From contig NZ_JRQN01000011.1 of the NCBI RefSeq assembly GCF_000785785.1, positions 19,101 through 83,100 of the forward strand: a stretch of DNA of 64,000 bases, in the 5' to 3' direction. The notes beneath the pieces are model-generated. The model did not search any database. It was given only the letters and a program-made list of their open reading frames with translations, and was not told the origin of the DNA. This stretch comes from Streptococcus uberis. Lineage in GTDB: Bacteria > Bacillota > Bacilli > Lactobacillales > Streptococcaceae. Below, piece by piece: positions 28,970-39,071 of this stretch (the first letter of the stretch is position 1; every line of letters begins with the position of its first letter). The position numbers were made by a program, and so were the translations under genes.

Positions 28970-29854
28970 ATGGCATTAGTATTATCAAGCCTGTCACAAG
29001 GGCTCTTATGGTCGGTGATGGCAATCGGCGTATACATCACATTTAGAATTTTAGACATTGCGGATTTAACAGCAGAGGGGTCTTTTCCCTTAGGTGCAGC
29101 GGTTTGTGCTACAGGAATTGTTTCTGGACTTAGCCCTCTATTTTCCACCCTCTTGGCGTTGGTTGCCGGCTTCTTAGCCGGTCTTATTTCCGGATTAATT
29201 CATACCAAGCTAAAAATTCCAGCTCTTTTGACAGGGATCATCACATTAACAGGTCTTTACTCAATTAATCTGAAAGTGCTAGGTCGTGCTAATGTAGCTC
29301 TATTAGGACAAAAGACCTTAGTCAGTCAAGTTTACGATATAGGCTTTACTAAAATAGCCTCAGTTATGATTCTTGGTGGGATCTTTGTCTTATTAGTCAT
29401 TGCTGTTTTGACTTTGCTGATGAAAACTCAATTAGGATTGGCTCTTCGATCAACCGGAGATAACATTCCAATGAGTGAATCCAACGGCATCAAAACCGAT
29501 AACATGAAGATTTTAGGTTACATGATTTCAAACGGTTTAATTGCTCTTTGTGGGGCTCTTCTTTGTCAGAACAATGGCTACGCAGATCTCAATTCTGGGG
29601 TAGGTACCATTGTTATAGGGCTAGCCTCAATAATTATTGCAGAAGTAGTGATTCGGAATTTGAGTATAGGCTGGCGCCTAACGTCAATTGTGCTAGGTTC
29701 AATTATCTACCGTCTGATTATCCTGGCCATCTTATCTATTCCTGGTATGGATGCAGACTTGGTTAAACTCTTCTCAGCTATTCTATTAGCAAGTGTTCTT
29801 TATGTTCCAGAAGTTCAGAAGAAATTACGTATTCGTCAACCCAAATTAAGTTAG
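28970..29854 (+). CDS. TrpY-like ABC transporter permease
   Basis: A 294-aa membrane protein of the BPD_transp_2 (LivH-like) family with eight or so helices (GLLWSVMAIGVYITFRILDIADLTAEGSF is the characteristic N-terminal part, here split by a helix end). GNNGYADLNSGVGTI-like sequence near residue 200 is conserved in TrpY proteins. AAGGAGG precedes the ATG. It partners the ATPase that follows nine bases later. Confidence 0.88.
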   Translation: MALVLSSLSQGLLWSVMAIGVYITFRILDIADLTAEGSFPLGAAVCATGIVSGLSPLFSTLLALVAGFLAGLISGLIHTKLKIPALLTGIITLTGLYSINLKVLGRANVALLGQKTLVSQVYDIGFTKIASVMILGGIFVLLVIAVLTLLMKTQLGLALRSTGDNIPMSESNGIKTDNMKILGYMISNGLIALCGALLCQNNGYADLNSGVGTIVIGLASIIIAEVVIRNLSIGWRLTSIVLGSIIYRLIILAILSIPGMDADLVKLFSAILLASVLYVPEVQKKLRIRQPKLS

Positions 29855-29862
29855 GAGTTCAC

Positions 29863-30666
29863 ATGACAGCATTATTAACAATCGATTCGATTCACAAAGT
29901 TTTTGAAGCAGGCACCGTTAATGAAAACCATGTCTTGCGAGGTCTATCTTTGAAAGTTGAGCAAGGAGACTTTATTTCTATTATTGGGGGAAATGGAGCA
30001 GGTAAATCAACGTTAATGAATAGCTTGGCAGGAACACTTAGTCTTGATCAAGGAGATATACTATTAGAAGGTCAATCAATCAAGAACCAACCAGCTTCCC
30101 GTCGCGCAAAAGTTATCAGTAGAGTTTTCCAAGATCCCAAGATGGGTACAGCATCACGCTTAAGCATAGAAGAGAATATGGCTATAGCTTACCGACGAGG
30201 AAAAAAACGTGGCTTAACTTGGGGAGTCAAAGAAAGTGAACGTCAGATTTTCAAAGTAGCTTTAAAAGAATTAGATTTGTCTTTAGAGAATCGAATGAAA
30301 GTAGACACACAATTCCTTTCAGGTGGACAAAGACAAGCCTTGACACTTCTCATGGCATCATTAGAAAAACCAAAACTATTACTTTTAGATGAACATACAG
30401 CTGCCCTTGATCCTAAAACCAGTGATATGGTTATGAACTTGACAGATAAAATTGTCCAGACACATCAATTAACAGCATTAATGATTACACACAATATGGA
30501 AAACGCTATTACCTATGGAAATCGTCTAGTTATGCTCCATCAAGGCAAAATAGTAGTCGATGTGTCGGGAGAAGAAAAACGCAACTTAACAGTTCCTCAA
30601 TTATTGGACTTGTTCCAATCAAAAAGTGGTCAAGACTTGAGTGATGATGCCCTTATCTTAAGTTAA
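29863..30666 (+). CDS. TrpZ-like ABC transporter ATPase
   Basis: A 267-aa ABC ATPase with Walker A GGNGAGKSTLMN, signature LSGGQRQALTL, Walker B LLLLDEHTAAL (His after Glu, as in LivG/TrpZ-type ATPases) and switch TH in MITHNMENAI. It ends the operon, 50 bases before a bidirectional terminator. Confidence 0.9.
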   Translation: MTALLTIDSIHKVFEAGTVNENHVLRGLSLKVEQGDFISIIGGNGAGKSTLMNSLAGTLSLDQGDILLEGQSIKNQPASRRAKVISRVFQDPKMGTASRLSIEENMAIAYRRGKKRGLTWGVKESERQIFKVALKELDLSLENRMKVDTQFLSGGQRQALTLLMASLEKPKLLLLDEHTAALDPKTSDMVMNLTDKIVQTHQLTALMITHNMENAITYGNRLVMLHQGKIVVDVSGEEKRNLTVPQLLDLFQSKSGQDLSDDALILS

Positions 30667-30717
30667 AGAGAAAGAATAAGACGTTTTAGTGACAGGAAAG
30701 ATAGCATCCGTATTAAC

Positions 30718-30754
30718 AAAAAATGACTGAGATTGTCCTCTCAGTCATTTTTTT
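30718..30754. terminator. Bidirectional terminator, ABC operon / dNK
   Basis: AAAAAATGACTGAGA / TCTCAGTCATTTTTTT with a six-base loop between convergent genes. Confidence 0.92.
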
Positions 30755-30762
30755 GTTGTAGA

Positions 30763-31404
30763 TTAAAGTAAATCGAGTTCTTTTAATTTTTCATCAACCA
30801 TTGCTAAAACACGCTTGAGATCGTCTTCGTTTTGGACGAAATCAAGGACATCACCATTAATTTTCATTTTTGGAGAGATGTCGTAATTATCATACCAGTC
30901 GGGATATTCACCATGTACCTGTTGGTAATAATCTTCAAGTCCAGGATTGTCATCCACTTGTTCAAAACTTCGTCCCCGCTTTTCAATACGTTCTAACATT
31001 TTTTCAAATGAAACATCAATATAGACTAAAAGGTCGGGACGTTTTTTAGGCATACCTTCAAGCTCTTCAAGCATATTGCCAAGTAATTCTTTATAGATAT
31101 CTAGCTCAGTCTCAGTGACGTTACCATTTTTATAATTCAGTGTTAAAAACAGTTCATCTTCAAAGATGGATCTGTCAAGTATGTTGTTATCTGCTTGATA
31201 AGCTTCTTTAATCGATTTAAACCGTTTATTCAAAAAGAAAATTTGAAGCAAGAAAGCATATTTTTTAGGGTCTTCATAATATAAATCAAGAACTGGGTTG
31301 TTATCAACAGCCTCATAAAAGACTTCAGTTCCAAGATGTTCACCAAGTGCAGCTGCAAGAGAACTTTTTCCTGCACCAATAGTTCCAGCTAATACAATCA
31401 ACAT
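30763..31404 (-). CDS. Deoxynucleoside kinase
   Basis: A 213-aa dNK/dGK-dAK family kinase that phosphorylates deoxyadenosine or deoxyguanosine for nucleotide salvage. P-loop LAGTIGAGKSSLAAAL at the N-terminus, ERS-type motif in NILDRSIFEDELF, and the lid-region Arg-rich segment IEKRGRSFEQ are seen. It is 17 bases downstream of dusB on the same strand. Confidence 0.9.
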   Translation of the reverse strand: MLIVLAGTIGAGKSSLAAALGEHLGTEVFYEAVDNNPVLDLYYEDPKKYAFLLQIFFLNKRFKSIKEAYQADNNILDRSIFEDELFLTLNYKNGNVTETELDIYKELLGNMLEELEGMPKKRPDLLVYIDVSFEKMLERIEKRGRSFEQVDDNPGLEDYYQQVHGEYPDWYDNYDISPKMKINGDVLDFVQNEDDLKRVLAMVDEKLKELDLL

Positions 31405-31421
31405 GATACTCCTTTTTTATC

Positions 31422-32399
31422 TTAACGGACAGTTGCAAAAATGTCTTGTACTTGTGCCATTGTTTCAGCACGTGAAACAGCACCGCGAATCTTAGCAGCT
31501 CCGGCAGTTCCACGAAGGTAATGTGGTGCTAAGCCTCTAAATTCACGAACAGCAATCATTTCACCTTTGAGTGAAATTAACCGTGTTAAGTGATCTTCTG
31601 CAATGTCTAGCTTTTTGGCAAATGGAAGATCTGGTAATTCTTGACCAGTTTCAAAAAAATGATTGATTTGAGTGAATAAATAAGGGTTGCTCATTGCTGC
31701 GCGCCCAATCATCACCGCATCAACACCAATTTCTTCGATCATAAATTTGGCATCTTGGACATTGCGAACATCTCCGTTGCCAATAAATGGAATTGTCGTG
31801 ATGGCTTTTGAAACGTGTGCTAAGGTTTCATGATCACAAGTGCCCGTATACATTTGCTTTCGGGTCCGACCGTGCATGGCTAATGCAGCCACACCTGCAG
31901 ATTCAGCTGCTAATGCATTCTCAACGGCTAGCGAGCTGTCGTTCCAGCCTGTGCGCATTTTGACGGTCAAAGGCATGTCAAGTACAGAAGTGACTTCTTT
32001 GATAATCTGGTAGATTTTTTCTGGGTCGCGGAGCCATTTGGCGCCAGCCTCATTTTTAACGACTTTATTAACAGGACACCCCATATTAATATCAACGATA
32101 TCTGCTTTAGTATGCGTTTGGATAAAATCGGCAGCTCGTTTGAGCCCTTCTGCGTCCCCTCCGAAGAGTTGAATGGACATCGGGTGCTCATTTTCATCTA
32201 TATGGAGCATGTGAAGTGTTTTTTCGTTGTTATAGAGGAGACCCTTCTCAGAAATCATTTCCATTACTACTAATCCAGCACCAAATTCTTTGGCGATGGT
32301 ACGAAAGGCAGAATTGGTCACTCCAGCCATAGGGGCAAGTACCGTTCGATGAGGGATTTCAACAGACCCAATCATAAAGGAAGAGTTAAGCTTTGTCAT
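31422..32399 (-). CDS. dusB: tRNA-dihydrouridine synthase B
   Basis: FMN-dependent reductase that makes dihydrouridine in tRNA, 325 aa. Motifs: [31 protein letters not shown] with the catalytic Cys, [11 protein letters not shown], and FIGNGDV. The start is at the ATG giving [19 protein letters not shown], which overlaps the hslO end by 14 bases; further upstream codons in the same frame lie inside hslO and are not part of the family. Confidence 0.93.
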   Translation of the reverse strand: MTKLNSSFMIGSVEIPHRTVLAPMAGVTNSAFRTIAKEFGAGLVVMEMISEKGLLYNNEKTLHMLHIDENEHPMSIQLFGGDAEGLKRAADFIQTHTKADIVDINMGCPVNKVVKNEAGAKWLRDPEKIYQIIKEVTSVLDMPLTVKMRTGWNDSSLAVENALAAESAGVAALAMHGRTRKQMYTGTCDHETLAHVSKAITTIPFIGNGDVRNVQDAKFMIEEIGVDAVMIGRAAMSNPYLFTQINHFFETGQELPDLPFAKKLDIAEDHLTRLISLKGEMIAVREFRGLAPHYLRGTAGAAKIRGAVSRAETMAQVQDIFATVR

Positions 32400-33258
32400 T
32401 GATGATTCCTTCCAAATCTCTTTCATCAAATCGATAGATTGTCTGACAAAATTGGCAGACAATCTCGGCACCATGATTTTCGTCAATCATGGCTTTTAAA
32501 TCACTGGTAGGCAAGGTCATTAGTGCAGACTCGAAACGCTCTTTTGAACAATCACAAGTGAAACTGAGCGGTTCTTCAGAAAGGAGTTTGAAATCATCCT
32601 CTCCATAAATGGCTGATAGAAGAGCTTCAATATGGTCATCAGATGCTAAGAGAGATGAAATTGCAGGCATTTGTTGCAACCGTTTCTCGAAACGGGAGAT
32701 TTCTTCCTCAGAAGCTCCAGGCAAAACTTGTAACATAAAGCCGCCAGCTACTTTGACTTTGTCATTGTCATCTAAGAGCACATTTAGTCCAACAGCTGAT
32801 GGTGTTTGTTCAGACTCAGTTAAGTAATAAGCAAAGTCTTCACCGATTTCACCAGAAATTAAGGGAGTGGTTGATGTATAGGGGTTGCCAGTTCCGTAAT
32901 CAATGATTGATACAAAATGACCATTTCCCATAAAAGGACCAACAAGGACTTCACCGGTGGAAGTCTTTTTGATGTCAACGCCTCGGTTTTGAATGTATCC
33001 TTTAACGTGTCCCTTCGTATCAGCAACTGTGATAATGTGTCCAAAAGAAGAATCTCCAATCACTTTCACTGTGATTTTGCTGTCTCCTTTTTGATTGGCA
33101 GCTAAGATTTGGTTAGCGATTAATGTACGCCCCAAAGCAACAGTTGATGATGATAAGGTTTGATGTTTTTCTTGAGCAGTTCTGACAGTTTGTGTACTAT
33201 CAAGAACAAAGGCTCTAAAAGAGCCAGATTTTGCTATTGATTTAATAAGTTTATCCAT
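32386..33258 (-). CDS. hslO: Redox-regulated chaperone Hsp33
   Basis: Hsp33 of 290 aa. The C-terminal zinc redox switch CxC-N(27-ish)-CxxC is intact ([10 protein letters not shown] and [11 protein letters not shown]). Under oxidation the cysteines release zinc and the chaperone activates. In S. pyogenes, hslO marks the left edge of the FCT pilus locus beside rofA/nra. Here the neighbour is an Mga-like regulator. Confidence 0.95.
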   Translation of the reverse strand: MDKLIKSIAKSGSFRAFVLDSTQTVRTAQEKHQTLSSSTVALGRTLIANQILAANQKGDSKITVKVIGDSSFGHIITVADTKGHVKGYIQNRGVDIKKTSTGEVLVGPFMGNGHFVSIIDYGTGNPYTSTTPLISGEIGEDFAYYLTESEQTPSAVGLNVLLDDNDKVKVAGGFMLQVLPGASEEEISRFEKRLQQMPAISSLLASDDHIEALLSAIYGEDDFKLLSEEPLSFTCDCSKERFESALMTLPTSDLKAMIDENHGAEIVCQFCQTIYRFDERDLEGIINDKA

Positions 33259-33285
33259 AGCTAATATTATAGCATAAAGAAAATC

Positions 33286-34797
33286 TTATGGCAGTTGACT
33301 TAGCTGTCTTCTTTCATATTTTTCTTGGAATTGATGTTTTAACTGTTTTCGTAAATGGTCATTTAGGCGAGCTAAAACATCTGAAGGAGTTAATTTGTTG
33401 AAATAGAGAATCGTCACCCCATCAATATCATTTAAGAGGGTATCTGTGATGATTAAATCACAAGCATATTTTTCCTTTAAGTTGGTTAGCTTGTAATCTC
33501 TAAAAATAGTAATATCAAAAAATTGTCCTAAATAGGCCTGTAGAAATAGGCCGACATTACCTTTACCACGCTCGACAACTAATAGCTTTTGTTTCTCAAT
33601 ATGTTGACTTAAATATAGAAATAAATTATCCCAGGTCATTAAAAATAAGTAGGTTAAATGATTAATTGTATAGTCACTAACTTCTTGGGAACAGTCACTA
33701 ATCATAAGGCTAACTTGTTTTTGAACTTCAGCTAAAAAATGTGGATAATCTTGGTTGAAGTGGTTGATAAAATTTTTACGATAGTCATAAACTAAGAAAT
33801 TAAGATAGGCATCCTCGTTACCTAATTTTAGTGCATTATGACAGTGCATTATGATCTCATCTTTATTAGTGATAGGAAATCCAACTTCTTCTTCTAAGTG
33901 CAACAAAGTCTGACGCCAAGTTTTAAAGTGAGAAAAATGGTTCTCGAGATTAGAAACTTGACTTGGAGAGCTTAGCAATTCCTCGGATAGGAAGGTTGAA
34001 AAAAGTTCAGCAATCATTTGCCTAGTTAAGGGGTTTTGGAAAGTCTTGAAGAATCGCTGACGCAAGGCTTTTCCTTGTTCTGTTTCAGAAAGCTGCTCGT
34101 CTAAGTATTGGCTGAGATTAGAAAGCTGAGCAGATTGATAGTTCCCCTTAAGGGAGCGCAATAAATTGACCGCTGAATAAATCAATAAATGTCGGTAGTG
34201 TGTAAAATCCAAGGTCCAGTTTAGCGTGTCTGCTACAAAAGAAACAAGATCCTCAAGAATATTTTTTGGGATGTAAGGGTCAAAAGGCCAATCATCCATA
34301 CTATCAATTTCTGAGAAATATTTGAGGAAGAAAAGTCGGATGGCTTTTTCGTCTCCAACAAAAATGAGTTTTTTGACATCTACTGAAAAGTGATAACGGG
34401 TAGACAGATAGCTATTTGTTTTTTTTAATAATCGTTTTAAAGTTGAGAGGCTAATAAATAATTTATCAGCTAGTTCTTCTAGGGTTTCTTGTTGAGCAAA
34501 AAAGAGTAAATTTAATAACTTCAAAGAGGGGGAATCGTTTAAAAAAGTTTGGTATAATTTCTGAGTTCCGTACTGTTCCTTATAAGTGATAGCTAAATGA
34601 GAAGGTTGGTAAGCCATATCTTCAATTTCGGGAAATGTTTTAAGAGTTGAAATCTCAGTTTGGAGTGTCAGAAAGGAGCAATTTAAATAATGACAAACCT
34701 TTCTGTAGTCTAATAGAGAGTTATGTTCTTGCAAGAGGGTGATCAATTTCAATTCACGCACTTGCTGATTGGTAAAGATATCCTTATGAAATGGCAT
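33286..34797 (-). CDS. Mga-family virulence regulator
   Basis: A 503-aa stand-alone regulator. The N-terminus FTNQQVRELKLITLLQEH matches the start of Mga (FTSQQWRELKL...), and a second helix-turn-helix region lies near residues 105-125 (EELADKLFISLSTLKRLLKK). A PRD-like middle and an EIIB-like C-terminal domain (ACDLIITDTLLNDIDG) follow the Mga/AtxA layout. It is divergent from the M-like gene, as described for mgx/simA in S. iniae and for the region beside lbp in S. uberis. It probably activates the M-like gene. RofA-type regulators occupy this position in S. pyogenes, so the two families should be told apart by phylogeny. Confidence 0.85.
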   Translation of the reverse strand: MPFHKDIFTNQQVRELKLITLLQEHNSLLDYRKVCHYLNCSFLTLQTEISTLKTFPEIEDMAYQPSHLAITYKEQYGTQKLYQTFLNDSPSLKLLNLLFFAQQETLEELADKLFISLSTLKRLLKKTNSYLSTRYHFSVDVKKLIFVGDEKAIRLFFLKYFSEIDSMDDWPFDPYIPKNILEDLVSFVADTLNWTLDFTHYRHLLIYSAVNLLRSLKGNYQSAQLSNLSQYLDEQLSETEQGKALRQRFFKTFQNPLTRQMIAELFSTFLSEELLSSPSQVSNLENHFSHFKTWRQTLLHLEEEVGFPITNKDEIIMHCHNALKLGNEDAYLNFLVYDYRKNFINHFNQDYPHFLAEVQKQVSLMISDCSQEVSDYTINHLTYLFLMTWDNLFLYLSQHIEKQKLLVVERGKGNVGLFLQAYLGQFFDITIFRDYKLTNLKEKYACDLIITDTLLNDIDGVTILYFNKLTPSDVLARLNDHLRKQLKHQFQEKYERRQLSQLP

Positions 34798-35178
34798 AAT
34801 AGCTCCTTATTGAAATTAGTACAACCCCCTTATGGATAAGTGGTAAAACGATTCCATAAAAGCTTGCTTGTACAAGATATACTAAAATGAGAAATATGTC
34901 AATATATTTATAATAAAAAGTTAATAATATCTGCAGCCTATATAAAATTTCTAATAGTTTGAAAATATCGAAAATTTTAAAGTGGAAAAAAACCTATATT
35001 TTTATAGCTTTTATCACAGGTTTCAAAAATTTTAAAACACATTAAAAAAATGAGCTTTATTCTCACCTTAAACTCATATATAATTTATTTATAAGAGTGA
35101 CAAAGTATCCTGGCAATTAGACAGAGAATCTTTGTTACAAAAGGAAACTCTACGAAGTTTAAAAGGAGAAAGAAACAA
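34798..35178. promoter_or_regulatory. Divergent control region, Mga-like / M-like genes
   Basis: About 380 AT-rich bases. For the M-like gene a TATAAT at 35079-35084 is preceded by a poor -35, as expected for an activator-dependent promoter. Two copies of AAAATTTTAAA (near 34973 and 35028) lie upstream and are candidate regulator contacts. The untranslated leader is about 85 bases and ends with AAAAGGAG. No other gene is present. Confidence 0.55.
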
Positions 35179-36609
35179 ATGGCTAAACCAATGAAAGCCC
35201 GTAAACACACGCTTAGAAAGGCAATTACAACAGCAGTACTAGCTGGAACAACCTTCTCAACCCTAGCAGGAACAGTAACAAGTGTATCTGCTTTAGAGAC
35301 AGCGCCTCATAAAGATGACTTAGCGAAGCTTAATGCCCTGTATGCTAAATCATTAGTCTATTCAATCCATGATAAAAATCATCCAAGAATGACAGCTGAG
35401 CAACTTAATAAAGAACTAGCTGAAATTCTTTCAGGGATAAAACCAGAAACCTTAGCGGCACTTAAAGAAGGCACAAATGAAAAGAGTATTTACTACAATA
35501 ACCCTAGATTTAATCTTCTAAAAAGTTACGAAGATAAATTTAAATTAGCAATCCCTCAAGATAGCCGTAGTAAATTAACGTCTCTAACGAAAGTTGTTAC
35601 AGAAGAAGCCGATAAACGCCTTGCTGAGGCTTTGAGAAAAGAAAAAGAAGCTAATCAGGCTTTAGAGGCTGAAAAACAAGCTCTAGAGGCTGAGAAAGCT
35701 GCTTTACAAGAAAAAATAACTGCTGAATTAAACAAAATAATTGCTCAACAAGAAGAGTTGATGAAACTTAAGGAAGCATTGAAGTTAGCTGAGTCACAAC
35801 CAAATGAGAAGGAAGATGTCCCACAAATAGATTCGGCATTACTTGAACAGTTAAAAGCAGCAGAAGCCAAAGCAAACCAACTAAAAGCACAATTAGAGAG
35901 CTCAAAACTAGAAGCAAACCAAATAATTGATAAACTAATGCGTGAAATCAACACTGCTAAAGCTGATCAATCGAATTTAGAAAGCTTGAAAGCTTTAAAT
36001 GAAAAATTACAAGCAACTGTCCAAGACCTACAAACAAAAAATAATGCACTTCTAGAAGCCCTCAACCAAGCTGAATTAGAACGCCAAGTACTTCAAAAGC
36101 AATTGCAGGATGCTGAAAATAAAGGTAAGGAACAATCTAAACCAGAAGTAAATAATAATCAGGCTGAAAAAGATGCTAAGATTGCTGACTTAACAGCACA
36201 ATTAGAAAAACAAAAATCAGATCTTACTAACCTTCAAAATCAATTATCAACAGTTGAAAAAGAGTTAGAGGCAAGCAAGGCTAAACAATCTGAATTAGAA
36301 AGAACTATTGGCGAACTGGAAGCTAAACGTGCTGAAAAAGAGGTACCACAAGCTCCTCAAGCTAACAACAACATGACAAATGTACCGTCAGCGCAAGAAG
36401 CACCAAAAGCACCGCAAGCACCAAAAGTAGCACAATCTGATGTTGCTAAAAAAGAACAAATAAGAACTGAAGCTCCTAAACAAGAAGCTAAGAATAACTT
36501 GCCATCTACTGGCGATGAGATGACAAATCCATTCTTTACAGCTGCTGCAATGGCCATTATTGCAGGAGTCACTGGCTTGACTTTCGCTCATAAACGTAAA
36601 GAAGATTAA
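35179..36609 (+). CDS. M-like cell-wall-anchored surface protein
   Basis: A 476-aa LPXTG surface protein. Signal peptide is about residues 1-38 (HTLRKAITTAVLAGTTFSTL ... SVSA), lacking a clean YSIRK motif. Residues about 135-385 are a long alpha-helical coiled coil with Ala/Glu/Lys/Leu heptads and EKQALEAEKAALQEK-type repeats. A Pro/Ala/Lys wall region (about 386-430) precedes LPSTGDE, a membrane helix and a KRKED tail. This is the layout of SimA (S. iniae / S. parauberis) and Lbp (S. uberis). Ligands cannot be read directly; fibrinogen or lactoferrin binding are family precedents. Codon use is like its neighbours. Confidence 0.88.
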   Translation: MAKPMKARKHTLRKAITTAVLAGTTFSTLAGTVTSVSALETAPHKDDLAKLNALYAKSLVYSIHDKNHPRMTAEQLNKELAEILSGIKPETLAALKEGTNEKSIYYNNPRFNLLKSYEDKFKLAIPQDSRSKLTSLTKVVTEEADKRLAEALRKEKEANQALEAEKQALEAEKAALQEKITAELNKIIAQQEELMKLKEALKLAESQPNEKEDVPQIDSALLEQLKAAEAKANQLKAQLESSKLEANQIIDKLMREINTAKADQSNLESLKALNEKLQATVQDLQTKNNALLEALNQAELERQVLQKQLQDAENKGKEQSKPEVNNNQAEKDAKIADLTAQLEKQKSDLTNLQNQLSTVEKELEASKAKQSELERTIGELEAKRAEKEVPQAPQANNNMTNVPSAQEAPKAPQAPKVAQSDVAKKEQIRTEAPKQEAKNNLPSTGDEMTNPFFTAAAMAIIAGVTGLTFAHKRKED

Positions 36610-36653
36610 GTAGGGTGATGATTTCCCCCGAGACATTCAGTCTTACTTAATAG

Positions 36654-36690
36654 AAAAAGTGTTGCACATGATTTGTGCAACACTTTTTTA
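36654..36690. terminator. Bidirectional terminator, M-like gene / gshF
   Basis: AAAAAGTGTTGCACA / TGTGCAACACTTTTTT with a five-base loop between convergent genes. Confidence 0.92.
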
Positions 36691-36693
36691 GTA

Positions 36694-38969
36694 TCAATCA
36701 GCTATTTCTGGGAAGAGCTTTGCTAAGATTTTGGGAGTAATCATTTGACCAGGTCCTTCATGGCAATAGGTGTGCATGTACATTGATGGATTGAAATTTA
36801 ATTCAATACAAGAACAGTTTGGTTCTTCTAGGCTCGCCTTTTTGCTGATATCTGGAATAATTAAATCGACACCACAGACCCAAGCACCAATTGCTTCTGC
36901 CATTTGAGCAGCTAACTTTTTATAGGATGTATCCATCTGATTCGTTAAATCGACAGAGTCTCCACCGGTTGAAATATTTGAGTTGCGTCGAAGCTCAATT
37001 TTTTGGCCGGCTTCTAGGATGCTGTCCTCAGCTAAGCCTTCTTGAGCTAGCATCAATTTTTCAATATCTCCCAATTGGATTTTTTCTAAGGGTGACCGAT
37101 GATCTTTGCCTCGAAGTGGATTTTGATTTTTGATAGCAATTAATTCTTTAATCGTGTGTTTGCCATCTCCAACCACATTGGCGGGCAGGCGAAGAAGAAC
37201 AGCCTCGCATTTACCATCTAGAATGAAAAAGCGGTATTCTGTGCCGGAAATGAATTCTTCCACCAGAACGTCAGTATCTTCAGAAAAGGCAATATCTAAG
37301 GCTTTTTTATAATCTGTTAGGCTAGCTGGCTTTTGGAAGATGGAGATGCCTAGTCCAAAATTAGTTGATTTTGGCTTGACGACAATTGCTTTATCAGAAA
37401 TAAATTGATAATAACGAATGGCGTCATCTTTTGTCGCAAATTCGCTACCTTTAGGTGTTGGGTAACCTGCCTTGTCAAGAATTTTCTTGGTTACTGTCTT
37501 ATTAGCCATAGCTAAAGGAACGATATAATTATCTTTAGATGTCATATTACCATTTTTAACATACTCAACATGATTCTCATGCCATAGTTTTAAAAATTGG
37601 TCATTCTCGTCCAAAATTTCAAGATGAATTCCTTTTTGGATAACATCAAACATGAGCATTTGTGTTGATAATTCCATGCTTTCATAGCCTTTTAAGGCGT
37701 AGGGGGCTTCTTTTAATTCATCGGCAAAGCCTTTGGCTTGTTTTAATCCAAAAGCTTGTAAAGACCCCTCTTGACTGTAATTGGCTAATCGGCTCCAATG
37801 GTTTGTGCAGGATCAGCTACAGCCTGAGTCATCTGTTCTACTAAGTCCGCGTAGTAATTGTCTAATTGGAAGTGTTGGATGAGTTCCGTCATAGCTTTTA
37901 GAATTGCTTGTGCGTCAGCTTCTTTGGGTAAGGGCTCAAGGGCTGAAGCAAGGGCAACATCTTCGTTGAGTTGACGTGCGCTAGCAATTTCTCCATCAAA
38001 ATCAGTCATATCATCCATCCAGATGAGGCTGAGAATGAAGAGGTGAAAGCTATCCAGAGTTTCTTGTGTGATACCAAGTTTGTGGAAGGGGTTGATATCA
38101 AAGCTGCGAAACTCAATATAGGTGATGCCCTTTTCCAGGTAATCACGAGACTGTTTGCTGCCGCGTAATCGTACAGACGAGTAGAATTCTTTTTCAAGTG
38201 AGAGGGCACCAGAATTAATGGCTGCTTCCATATCTTGAATGTAGTTCTCAATAGAAGAAAAAGAAATGGTAACAGAGTCATCGTTACTATAGCCGAACTG
38301 GTGGCTAGCGCGAAGAGCTCGGACGGTATCTTGTGGTGATTGTTTATAAAAGTCTTTTTCGGCAAGTGGACTAGCTCCGAAAAGGTAAGTGACGAACCAT
38401 TGGTAACGTAAAAATTGTCTTGCAATTTTCATATAGAGCTGATTTTTAAAGTTAGTTAAATTGTCACTGTCGCTTATTTGAAACAAAAGTTTGGTTAAGT
38501 CATGTCCTAGCTCAAAGTTATAGTGAATCCCAGAAATTGATTGTAGTTTTTTGCCATAATTTTTTGCCAATTGCTGGCGATATTGGACTTCCTCTTGGTT
38601 ATCCAGTTTTGCAATTTGGATATCATCTTCAGTAATATATGGTGGCATTGATAAGGGCCAAATATATTCATGTGAATTCATCGAAGATTGAGCAACATCA
38701 GTAATAGCAAGGAGTCGCCTCAGTGCTTGTTTAGTTGTTTGCGAAATCGGGGTAATCAATTCTAGCTGTGATTCACTAAAGTCAGTTTGTATATAGGGGT
38801 GAAAGTTTCTTGAACCAAGGACTTTGGGATGATTGGTTTTTGCAATTTCCCCAGTTTCTTGGATACGTAACCCTTCACGCTCTAAGCCAAAAGTGGCTTC
38901 CATTACATTGGACTGTTGTGGCGCAGTTTGTAATAAGTGATTTAGTACCAAATACTTGGTCTCCTTCAT
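36694..38969 (-). CDS. gshF: Bifunctional glutathione synthetase GshF, one apparent frameshift
   Basis: Makes glutathione in two ATP-dependent steps with a single polypeptide of about 758 aa. The N-terminal half is a gamma-glutamylcysteine ligase (FGLEREGLRI, NFHPYIQTDFSESQLELITP, SGIHYNFEL). The C-terminal half is an ATP-grasp glutathione synthetase (VVKPKSTNFGLGI, EEFISGTEYRFFILDGKCEAV, CIELNFNPSMYMH). The halves are separated by one frame break near 37791, where GGAGCCGAT should be GGAGCCCGAT, restoring TIGARLANYSQEGSLQAFG. GshF occurs in S. agalactiae, S. uberis and relatives and not in S. pyogenes. Confidence 0.93.
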
Positions 38970-39031
38970 AGTCTTTTATTCCAGTTTACCTGTTTCAAGA
39001 CTGAATTTCAAAAAATTGATACGGTTGTCAC

Positions 39032-39060
39032 AAAAAGTGGCCTGCCGAGGCAAGCCCTTT
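39032..39060 (-). terminator. telA terminator
   Basis: On the minus strand GGCTTGCC-TC-GGCAGGCC (one G-U) followed by ACTTTTTG, 12 bases past the telA stop. Confidence 0.72.
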
Positions 39061-39071
39061 CTGAGACTGTT

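Noticed and set aside
33286..34797. Calling the regulator RofA because of its place beside hslO.
   Set aside because: Its N-terminus (FTNQQVRELKLI) matches Mga more closely; the position is noted instead as a finding.
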